From NCBI GenBank assembly GCA_003453735.1, contig DMNE01000097.1:11118-16673 (forward strand): a stretch of DNA of 5,556 bases, given 5' to 3'. Origin of the DNA: Nitrospiraceae bacterium (GTDB lineage Bacteria > Nitrospirota > Thermodesulfovibrionia > Thermodesulfovibrionales > UBA9159). Both the position numbers and the translations under genes were made by a program. Positions 1 to 5,127 of this stretch are shown piece after piece. Each line of letters begins with the position of its first letter. Positions within the stretch are counted from its first letter, which is position 1. Under the pieces are notes generated by a model that saw only the letters and a program-made list of their open reading frames with translations, ran no database searches and was not told the DNA's origin.

Positions 1-302
1 AGCGGTTCAGCTCCACTGGTCAGAACATCATTCACGCACATGGCAACAAGGTCGATCCCCACCGTATTATGCCTATCCGTCATAAAAGCGACCTTCAATT
101 TTGTCCCGACCCCATCTGTGCCGCTGACGAGGACAGGTTCTCTGTATTTCTTGATATCCAGCTTAAACAGCGCGCCGAACGAACCGATATCGGTCATCAC
201 CCCGTCTCTGAATGTCCTTCTCACGAGGGGGGAGATCATATCGACAAACCTGTCGCCCTCATCAATATCAACGCCTGCTTTCTTATATGTGAATTCTTCC
301 AT
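1..302 (-). CDS. purM: Phosphoribosylformylglycinamidine cyclo-ligase (AIR synthetase), N-terminal 100 residues, gene cut by the window edge
   Basis: PurM closes the imidazole ring of AIR from FGAM using ATP, the fifth step of de novo purine synthesis in the cytoplasm. The reverse-strand translation starts [20 protein letters not shown], the standard PurM opening (YKxAGVDIDxG). It continues with an SFGALF block near residues 41-46. The highly conserved [11 protein letters not shown] stretch follows at about 60-70, and [11 protein letters not shown] at about 82-92; family knowledge places these in the ATP-binding N-terminal domain of the PurM/ThiL/HypE superfamily. The rest of the protein, including the C-terminal domain, lies outside the window. 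The ATG at 302 is chosen because it gives the normal family N terminus; no good Shine-Dalgarno precedes it (a C-run and CTCG lie just upstream). It is transcribed leftward, away from everything else here, so it does not share an operon with the visible genes. Confidence 0.97.
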   Translation of the reverse strand, partial: MEEFTYKKAGVDIDEGDRFVDMISPLVRRTFRDGVMTDIGSFGALFKLDIKKYREPVLVSGTDGVGTKLKVAFMTDRHNTVGIDLVAMCVNDVLTSGAEP

Positions 303-334
303 AATTACGAGATCGGGGGGTATTGAATGCAAAT

Positions 335-363
335 ATTTTGCACAAAGTGCGCCCAAAGTTCAA
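335..363 (-). promoter_or_regulatory. Possible sigma-70-type promoter of purM
   Basis: On the reverse strand TTGAAC (363-358) is followed after 17 bases by CAAAAT (340-335), giving a predicted start near 328 and a leader of about 26 bases before the purM ATG. The -35 matches four or five consensus bases and the -10 four. The short inverted repeat GCAC-AAA-GTGC at 340-350 overlaps the spacer and could be an operator, but it is too short to claim. Weak evidence from base matching only. Confidence 0.3.
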
Positions 364-525
364 GAAGTTTCTGAAACAAAATGCCATTGGTGATATATTA
401 CCTGTATTTCAGGAGGTTAGGATCAGGAAAAGTTTTGTGCTGGGAATGGATAATTTTTGGGCTGACATATTGAAATGGGGAAGTTTATCGCGAGGGGGGA
501 AGTTTCTTGTTGATTGCAATGCAGC

Positions 526-549
526 AAAAAAAAACACGGATAACCGTGT
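526..549 (-). terminator. Rho-independent terminator reading leftward, with no annotated gene in front of it
   Basis: Read on the reverse strand, ACACGG (549-544), loop TTAT, CCGTGT (539-534) form a perfect 6-bp hairpin. It is followed at once by eight T (533-526); the ninth A of the plus-strand run is the last base of the stem. This is the textbook intrinsic terminator layout. On the plus strand no T-run follows the hairpin, so the orientation is clear. It lies about 225 bases upstream of the purM start and could end an unseen small transcript from 550-830, or shield purM from upstream transcription. The stem is short, so efficiency is uncertain. Confidence 0.6.
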
Positions 550-799
550 AACTATGATTCGCGGTACAGAGATGTCTCAAAACAATCTCTATTGTTGTCA
601 ATAATGTCGCAGGCAAGGGAAGCTTATCGGCATTCGATGAACTTCCCAATGAAGACTGCTTAGGCTCATTTTTCCTTATCAGTCGACTTCTTCACCTGGG
701 GACACTTCTTTGCCTGCAGAGTCGACGATTACAGGATGTTCACTGTTAACTAACTCTGAACTGAAGAATGTCTCAAGGCATGGCAGACAACGATTTTAT

Positions 800-828
800 G
801 GTACACTTATGTGATGCTCTGTGATAAT
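800..828 (+). promoter_or_regulatory. Possible extended -10 promoter for the glycosyltransferase
   Basis: TGTGATAAT at 820-828 is an extended -10 element (TGn followed by GATAAT, five of six consensus bases). The hexamer 17 bases before GATAAT, GGTACA at 800-805, keeps only the ACA half of a -35, which extended -10 promoters tolerate. The predicted start is near 835, giving about 30 bases of leader to the ATG at 865. Assigned by eye. Confidence 0.3.
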
Positions 829-864
829 TCATTTTGATTGGAAAAAAAGTACCCAGTATATAGA

Positions 865-1875
865 ATGCCAAAAATAAGCTTAATCATCATCAATTATAAC
901 GGAGCTAACTTGACAATTGCTTGTTTAAGAGCTATTGAGGAACAGACCTTTAAGAACTTTGAGCTGATCGTTGTGGACAATGGTTCATCAGATAATTCAT
1001 TGGATGAAGTCCGTGAGTTTACCGAAAATAGCCAATTACAATTTCCTGGAAAAATAATTCCCTTAGATAATAATATTGGTTTTGCCGGCGGCAATCTCGA
1101 AGGGCTGTCTCATGCTGAGGAGTCCGAATACATAGCTCTTTTAAACAATGATACGGAGCCTGACAATAACTGGCTCGAAAATCTTATAAAAGTAATGGAC
1201 GCCCACCCCGATATCGGCATCTGTGCTTCAAAGATGGTTGGTTTCAAAACGGATGTTATCGATAGCGCAGGTGACGGTTATGCGACCTCACTAAAAGGAT
1301 ATAAAAGGGGAGAGGGTGAAGAAAAAGGACGGTACAATAGGGAAGAATATGTTTTTGGGGCCTGTGCAGGGGCAGCCCTGTACCGGCGCAAGATGTTTGA
1401 TGAAATTGGCTTTCTTGACGAGGATTTTTTCCTGATCCATGAAGATACTGATTTAAATTTCAGGGCCCAACTTGCAGGATGGAAGGTTATGTACGTCCCA
1501 ACCGCTATCGTATACCACAAGGTCAGGTCGACGATTGGCCATATGAGTGACATGGCTGTCTACTATACTCTTCGGAATAGCGAATTTGTCAGAATTAAGA
1601 ACATTCCCGCCCTGCTTTTTCTGAGATGTTTCCCTGAATTTATCCTAGGCGAAATAACGACGTTCATATATTTTGTAATAAAACATCGCAAACTGAAGCC
1701 TTACTTTAAAGCAAAACTGGATGTTCTTAGATCATTTCAGACAATGATAAAAAAAAGAAAACTCATCATGAAAAATATAAGGAAAGTAGATAATAAATAT
1801 CTTGAGAGCATCATGACTTCTGTATGGAACTCCGAGTTCTTGAAGATGAAGGTTAAAAAATCTCTCTATGGATAG
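865..1875 (+). CDS. Family 2 glycosyltransferase (rhamnosyltransferase/WbbL-like, COG1216 type)
   Basis: This 336-residue protein should transfer a sugar from a nucleotide-sugar donor to a cell-surface glycan or lipid-linked acceptor at the cytoplasmic face of the membrane. The N terminus MPKISLIIINYNG is the classic GT2 (GT-A fold) opening. VVDNGSSDNS (36-45) is the nucleotide-binding loop and LLNNDTEPD (92-100) carries the DXD-like metal site. GACAGAALYRR lies at 165-175 and HEDTDLNFR at 192-200 holds the acidic ED pair expected to serve as catalytic base. A hydrophobic stretch at about 250-272 probably anchors it to the membrane, and the last 60 residues are lysine-rich. A TTG at 838 gives a nine-residue longer form, but ATG 865 fits the family N terminus; neither has a Shine-Dalgarno. 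It stands alone with no other polysaccharide genes, and its codons are AT-richer than those of rng or guaB, which suggests transfer. The sugar donor and acceptor cannot be read from sequence. Confidence 0.92.
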   Translation: MPKISLIIINYNGANLTIACLRAIEEQTFKNFELIVVDNGSSDNSLDEVREFTENSQLQFPGKIIPLDNNIGFAGGNLEGLSHAEESEYIALLNNDTEPDNNWLENLIKVMDAHPDIGICASKMVGFKTDVIDSAGDGYATSLKGYKRGEGEEKGRYNREEYVFGACAGAALYRRKMFDEIGFLDEDFFLIHEDTDLNFRAQLAGWKVMYVPTAIVYHKVRSTIGHMSDMAVYYTLRNSEFVRIKNIPALLFLRCFPEFILGEITTFIYFVIKHRKLKPYFKAKLDVLRSFQTMIKKRKLIMKNIRKVDNKYLESIMTSVWNSEFLKMKVKKSLYG

Positions 1876-2159
1876 GTTAGGCTTGTCTTGACAGCGGTAC
1901 GCTTAAGGTACACGGTCCATTTTTTATCGAACTTAATGCGATCACTCTTTTTCTTTCTTTTTGATACGAGTGTTTATTAAGGATCCGCTTTGCACTGTGA
2001 ATGACCCAGCGACCTCGCAACTAGCAGCCAAAACCAACGCTAAAAAGCGATAAAGGAACCTAAAGCCAACCGGCAAAGGCGTAAGGAATAAGGTAGATAA
2101 GCAATTTAACAAAAACACTACTGCGGGAAGCTTCGGTCCTGTTACTGTCTGAATTACAG

Positions 2160-2181
2160 GAAGAATGCCAGAAGAATGCCA
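2160..2181. repeat. Perfect tandem duplication of an 11-base unit
   Basis: GAAGAATGCCA occurs twice head to tail, at 2160-2170 and 2171-2181. Each copy contains an ATG preceded by a purine-rich stretch, so the duplication creates two start-like sites in different frames. Neither leads to a protein better than the one that begins at 2225. Probably replication slippage. Confidence 0.85.
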
Positions 2182-2188
2182 TCCGCAA

Positions 2189-2217
2189 TTGACAATACTG
2201 AGAGAAATTGATAGTAT
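2189..2217 (+). promoter_or_regulatory. Sigma-70-type promoter of the secreted protein gene
   Basis: A perfect TTGACA (2189-2194) is followed after exactly 17 bases by TAGTAT (2212-2217; T, A, A and T match the -10 consensus). The predicted start is at about 2222-2226, which coincides with the ATG at 2225. The transcript may therefore be leaderless. This is the best promoter match in the window. Confidence 0.5.
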
Positions 2218-2224
2218 TTCATTG

Positions 2225-2581
2225 ATGAATAGAAAATTCTATTTTGGGATCTTTATCATTTTTCTCATTGTTTTCCCTTTCGCAACGCCCCTGCATGCTG
2301 CGGCGGAGGAGGAAGATCCTTGCGCGAAAGATGGGTTGCATATTAGAAATGAGACAACTATTGATCTGTGGGTCAAAAAAAATGATGGCGCTTGCACTTT
2401 ATGGACTCACCATCACATCATTATCATTAAACCGGAAGATACCCTGGAAATATTTTCAGACCTTACCTGTTCAACACTGTACTGCGGAGAAAAGCCGTCC
2501 TACGAGGATTTTCAGTTTATTGATAAAAACGGAGATTGCCGTGTCAAGATCCTTCCATCTTGCACCCTTTCTGACATGTAA
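2225..2581 (+). CDS. Small secreted cysteine-rich protein of unknown function
   Basis: I do not recognise the family. The 118-residue product begins MNRKFYFGIF, a positively charged start followed by a hydrophobic core (about 6-22) and a likely signal peptidase I site near LHA-AAEE (about 25-27), so it should be exported by Sec to the periplasm or outside. The mature part is about 90 residues with six cysteines at 33, 57, 82, 87, 105 and 113, enough for three disulfides. A histidine run THHHIIII at 61-68 is flanked by CTLW and IKPEDTLEIF, suggesting a compact beta-rich domain. ATG 2225 is preferred over ATG 2165 because it puts the signal peptide at the N terminus. The 2165 start has AGGA only 3 bases ahead and would add 20 residues before the signal, and the TTGACA promoter lies inside that extension. 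No Shine-Dalgarno precedes 2225. It is a single-gene unit with wide spacers on both sides. Confidence 0.68.
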   Translation: MNRKFYFGIFIIFLIVFPFATPLHAAAEEEDPCAKDGLHIRNETTIDLWVKKNDGACTLWTHHHIIIIKPEDTLEIFSDLTCSTLYCGEKPSYEDFQFIDKNGDCRVKILPSCTLSDM

Positions 2582-2942
2582 TTCTTACTGCCGGTAGTAT
2601 TAGTAGTCACTGATTTTGCGGAGAGAACTGAATAAGAGAGATGGCAGATTATTCAACAAGCCGCTGCAGAAATGCAAAGGTCGTGCAGGCAGGCAAAAGC
2701 TCTTCCTGTGCAGCGAGATATCAGCAGGTACCGGCTTCGCACATTCGCCTGGTACGGTCTGTTCCCCCCCGGACTCTCCTTCGCCTGTGTCCTATCCAAG
2801 TCAGTGCCGTTGCCAAAAGGAAACCGCCATCACAACTGCAACATCAGTATGATGGTCAAAGGATATCTTTTGGACAACCGAAACATCGTAATTATTATGC
2901 GAATTCCGGGCAGTCTTATTCTGTCTAACAGGCCTACAGGCG
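2582..2942. other. Gene-poor spacer with overlapping spurious open frames
   Basis: Three overlapping plus-strand frames are open here (starts near 2616, 2641 and 2672), but their translations lack domain-like patterns and contradict one another; the longest runs through the start of the next ORF in another frame. No Shine-Dalgarno, promoter or terminator stood out. The reverse strand has one stretch (about 2660-2830) that is open but without a recognisable product. It may be decayed coding or repeat sequence. Confidence 0.5.
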
Positions 2943-3236
2943 GTGGAAGAAGTCAACGAATTAATACGACGTTACGGGTTGGAAGAAGACAAGGAACATG
3001 TGATTATTCCTCTCCCGAGCAAGAACGGCGGCATGAAACGCTGCTTCCTCCTCAAGAGGAGATTCATTCGGATTGTGTATCCGGAGGGACATCAGGTTGA
3101 TTATCCCCTTGCAGAAGCGATTGAGGCAACGGTCAGGTTCCCCGAACTTCCCTTAAGCGAGGCACTCTATTTGATGCATAAAGAATCGGGAGCTCAAGAA
3201 AGCGAAATCTCTGACGATAAAGATGAAGCGCAATGA
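2943..3236 (+). CDS. Hypothetical protein, 97 residues, start uncertain
   Basis: I do not recognise this protein. It looks coded: charged and regularly patterned, with EEVNELIRRYGLEED (2-16) as a likely helix. A basic segment KRCFLLKRRFIRIVYPEG (about 32-49) looks like paired beta strands. Then come a region with VDYPLAEAIEATV and a second helix LSEALYLMHKE, with an acidic tail SEISDDKDEAQ at the end. The GTG at 2943 is the only standard start between an in-frame stop at 2889 and an ATG at 3033, and it has no proper Shine-Dalgarno (AGGC directly abuts it). The gene may therefore be the 3' remnant of a longer one, or begin at a non-standard codon. It has no membrane segment or signal peptide. 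It precedes rng by 136 bases on the same strand, but the REP-like element lies between, so co-transcription is only possible, not shown. Confidence 0.55.
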   Translation: MEEVNELIRRYGLEEDKEHVIIPLPSKNGGMKRCFLLKRRFIRIVYPEGHQVDYPLAEAIEATVRFPELPLSEALYLMHKESGAQESEISDDKDEAQ

Positions 3237-3291
3237 CAGTTGTTAGCCACCATGATACAACTTGATTACAAAAATAACCAACGCATGAGGA

Positions 3292-3355
3292 TGTCATTGC
3301 GAGGGCTGTTGACGACACGACAAAAGCCGTGCCTCCCCCCGAATTCGCGATGGCA
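3292..3355. repeat. REP-like palindromic element with GTCATTGCGAG core
   Basis: TGTCATTGCGAG (3292-3303) pairs along its whole length with TTCGCGATGGCA (3344-3355) if three G-U pairs are allowed, giving a 12-bp stem in the plus-strand RNA. Inside it GAGG (3301-3304) can alternatively pair with CCTC (3332-3335), and CACG (3316-3319) with CGTG (3328-3331). From memory, sequences with GTCATTGCGAG at the edge of a palindrome are dispersed intergenic repeats in many bacterial genomes. No transposase is nearby. The right arm ends a few bases before the rng Shine-Dalgarno. Confidence 0.7.
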
Positions 3356-3357
3356 GT

Positions 3358-3363
3358 GAGAGG
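3358..3363 (+). promoter_or_regulatory. Shine-Dalgarno of rng
   Basis: GAGAGG (3358-3363) lies nine bases before the ATG at 3373, a usual spacing, and supports that start. It begins three bases after the right arm of the REP-like palindrome, so folding of that element could influence access to it. Confidence 0.65.
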
Positions 3364-3372
3364 CATTTCTAC

Positions 3373-4854
3373 ATGAAAAAGAAGATACTGATCAACGCGA
3401 GCTATCCGGAGGAGAAGAGGGTTGTTATTGTTGAAGGAGATATCCTTGTGGACTTCTATGTGGAGGTTGCTTCAAGAGAACATCTCAAGGGGAATATCTA
3501 CAAGGGGATAATAACGAGGATAGAGCCGGGTCTTCAGGCGGCATTCTTGGATTTTGGACCTAAGAAGCACGGGTTCCTCCAGATCAGAGAGATAAATCCC
3601 GAGTATTTCCAAAACCGTGAAGAAGGAAAAGGGCCGAGGGTACAGGATGTTCTAACAAAGGGACAAGAACTTATTGTCCAGGTCGAAAAGGATGAAAGGG
3701 ATACGAAGGGTGCCAGTTTAACAACCTATATCTCTCTCCCGGGCAGATACATCGTCATGATGCCCGGACAGAAAAGGGTCGGGATTTCGAGAAAGATTGA
3801 GTGCAGAGAAGACAGAGACCGGTTGAAGGAGATCTTCAGTGCCCTCAAGCTTCCGGAGAATATGGGGTTTATCCTCAGGACGGCCTGCAGTGACAAAACC
3901 GCGGAAGAGCTGTCTAACGATCTGAAATATCTCACCAAGCTCTGGACGAAGATCCAGGCGGAGTCGAAAAAGGTTTCAGCCCCTGCACTCATTTACAAGG
4001 AACAGGATATCGCTGTAAGAACGGTCAGGGATTATCTTACATCAGATGTGTCGGAAGTCCTCGTTGATGATGAAGAGGCATATAAGAATGTGAAGGAATT
4101 CTTGAGAAAAACAACGCCCTGGCGCAGGATAAATATAAAATATTATAAAGAGAAAAAACCGATCTTTTCCAAGCATTCCATCGAAGCTCAGATTGCGAAG
4201 ATTCACGAGAGAAATGCATACCTGCCTTCAAGGGGCTACCTGGCAATTGACCGGACGGAGGCACTTACTGCCATTGACGTCAACTCGGGCAGATCCAGGA
4301 AAGAGGAAAACGTCGAGTCAACAGCCCTCAGGACAAATCTCGAGGCGGCAGATGAAATTGCACGACAGCTCAGATTGCGGGATATCGGAGGGTTGGTCGT
4401 CATCGATTTCATTGATATGGAATCATCAAAAAACAGGAGAGAAGTCGAAAACAAACTGAAAAATGCCCTGAGTTCCGACAAGGCCCATACGGAGATAAGC
4501 GGGATATCGAAGTTCGGCATTGTTGAGATGACAAGAGAACGATTGCGAGTGGCATATTTCGAGTCGATCAATAAAGGATGCCCCGTCTGCGGAGGCGCAG
4601 GAATTGTGAAAACCGAAGAAACAGTCGCCATTTCAGCACTCAGGGAGATCCATACGAGGGGCTCGATGGGCGGAATAAAAAGTATCACCTGCAGTCTCCC
4701 CGTCGAGAGTGCAAATTACCTTATGAATAAGAAGCGGCAAGAGATTCCTCTCCTGGAAAAGAAACTTGATACTCAGATTACCATCCTGGGCGACCGAAAT
4801 CTCCAGCCCGGCCAGGTCGTGATTGAAACGGAGGACTTACAGCCAAAGCAATAA
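3373..4854 (+). CDS. rng: Ribonuclease G (RNase E/G family endoribonuclease)
   Basis: RNase G cuts single-stranded AU-rich RNA with a preference for 5'-monophosphate ends; in E. coli it matures the 16S rRNA 5' end and decays some mRNAs. The 493 residues match the roughly 490 of E. coli RNase G and lack the long C-terminal scaffold of RNase E. An S1-like RNA-binding domain lies at about 38-120 (GNIYKGIITRIEPGLQAAFLDFG at its start). The 5'-sensor pair R169-T170 is in the block GFILRT. The DNase I-like catalytic domain carries AIDVNSG with D302 and VVIDFIDM with D345, the counterparts of D303 and D346 of E. coli RNase E. GISKFGIVEMTRERLR (377-392) is the family signature, and the zinc-link CPVCGG has C403 and C406 for metal-mediated dimer contact. 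The C-terminal part continues to 493. It appears intact and catalytically complete. It could be called RNase E/G if the genome has no other member. Confidence 0.98.
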   Translation: MKKKILINASYPEEKRVVIVEGDILVDFYVEVASREHLKGNIYKGIITRIEPGLQAAFLDFGPKKHGFLQIREINPEYFQNREEGKGPRVQDVLTKGQELIVQVEKDERDTKGASLTTYISLPGRYIVMMPGQKRVGISRKIECREDRDRLKEIFSALKLPENMGFILRTACSDKTAEELSNDLKYLTKLWTKIQAESKKVSAPALIYKEQDIAVRTVRDYLTSDVSEVLVDDEEAYKNVKEFLRKTTPWRRINIKYYKEKKPIFSKHSIEAQIAKIHERNAYLPSRGYLAIDRTEALTAIDVNSGRSRKEENVESTALRTNLEAADEIARQLRLRDIGGLVVIDFIDMESSKNRREVENKLKNALSSDKAHTEISGISKFGIVEMTRERLRVAYFESINKGCPVCGGAGIVKTEETVAISALREIHTRGSMGGIKSITCSLPVESANYLMNKKRQEIPLLEKKLDTQITILGDRNLQPGQVVIETEDLQPKQ

Positions 4855-5071
4855 CGATAAACCCGCTCTGTCTATGCGGTAAAACATCGCGATTCATGGT
4901 GGTCACGTCAGTGTAAGGTCGCAGTCCCTAACCTCTTGAAGCTGTTTTCCCGCTGGCTCAGGACGGTGATCCATCCTTGCGTTTGATGCCTTACGACCGG
5001 CCTTATGACAACTTTTGAGCAGGCGGTTCTTCGGGAAAAATTTTCGGAGCGAATAAACGACCTTCGTTGCG

Positions 5072-5099
5072 TTGCTCGCGAAAAAAATGTTAGTATGTT
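5072..5099 (+). promoter_or_regulatory. Possible guaB promoter
   Basis: TTGCTC (5072-5077) and TATGTT (5094-5099) are 16 bases apart, with three or four consensus matches each. The predicted start near 5106 would leave about 20 bases of leader with the AAGGAG sequence in it. If real, it rules out translation starting upstream at 5005 or 5095. Weak match. Confidence 0.25.
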
Positions 5100-5115
5100 A
5101 GAATTGAGCAGATCG

Positions 5116-5121
5116 AAGGAG
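5116..5121 (+). promoter_or_regulatory. Shine-Dalgarno deciding the guaB start
   Basis: AAGGAG (5116-5121) is the strongest ribosome-binding site in the window and lies six bases before GTG 5128. It selects that codon over the in-frame ATG codons at 5005 and 5095, which have no comparable site. Confidence 0.8.
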
Positions 5122-5127
5122 ATTCCC

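Larger units (their letters stand above)
303..837. other. Long intergenic stretch between purM and the glycosyltransferase, no convincing gene
   Basis: The spacer lies between two divergent genes. The longest open frame on the plus strand (323-604) encodes 93 residues without recognisable motifs and its start overlaps the purM promoter region, so I do not call it. The stretch is rich in small inverted repeats: an A-run plus hairpin at 526-549 (listed as a leftward terminator), AACAAT-CTCT-ATTGTT at 581-596, and GCAGGCAA (609-616) matched by TTGCCTGC (710-717), which extends with a G-U pair and one bulge to about 13 positions. These hint at a structured RNA or at a decayed mobile element. No family was recognised. 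Confidence 0.6.
1876..2224. other. Gene-poor spacer between glycosyltransferase and secreted protein
   Basis: No open frame of note and no tRNA was found. It holds a weak hairpin CGCT-AAAA-AGCG near 2038-2050, a longer inverted repeat TCCTGT (2137-2142) with ACAGGA (2156-2161), and an 11-base tandem duplication at 2160-2181. The last 36 bases carry the promoter listed separately. I looked for a cyclic-di-GMP or cobalamin riboswitch because of the purine-rich tract around 2050-2100 and did not find their conserved cores. Confidence 0.6.
4855..5127. other. Spacer between rng and guaB
   Basis: No clear rho-independent terminator follows rng: the only nearby fold, CCGC with GCGG around 4863-4880, is four pairs with a loose loop and no T-run. 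The frame in phase with guaB is open from 4987 onward. GAAAA-A-TTTTC forms a short palindrome around 5035-5046. Otherwise nothing recognisable. Confidence 0.55.

Noticed and set aside
40..393. Plus-strand ORFs opposite purM
   Set aside because: They are antisense shadows; the reverse-strand frame is clearly PurM.
323..604. 93-residue plus-strand ORF
   Set aside because: No motifs, no Shine-Dalgarno, overlaps the purM promoter and reads through the A-run and the leftward terminator hairpin.
1888..1925. TTGACA followed by GTAC hairpin and a T-run after the glycosyltransferase
   Set aside because: TTGACA at 1888-1893 has no -10 at 16-18 bases. The GTAC stem (1897-1900 with 1908-1911) is only 4 bp and ends eight bases before the T-run, so it is neither a convincing promoter nor a terminator.
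1943..1972. CACTC/GAGTG inverted repeat around a pyrimidine tract
   Set aside because: Five pairs with a 20-base loop and no proper U-tract after the stem; not a credible terminator.
2030..2110. Possible riboswitch (cyclic-di-GMP or cobalamin type)
   Set aside because: GGCAAAGGCG and GCC/GGC pairs look suggestive, but the conserved cores of those classes are absent.
2244..2597. 117-residue ORF overlapping the secreted protein
   Set aside because: Shifted frame of the signal-peptide protein with no coherent domain pattern.
2672..3100. 142-residue plus-strand ORF overlapping the 97-residue ORF
   Set aside because: Its second half is the shifted frame of the better-looking 2943-3236 ORF, and its composition (arginine, proline and serine rich, unpatterned) looks spurious.
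3238..3262. AGTTGT/ACAACT hairpin after the 97-residue ORF
   Set aside because: Six pairs with a 13-base loop and no T-run, so not called as a terminator.
4236..4688. 150-residue reverse-strand ORF inside rng
   Set aside because: Serine-rich antisense shadow of the conserved catalytic domain of RNase G.
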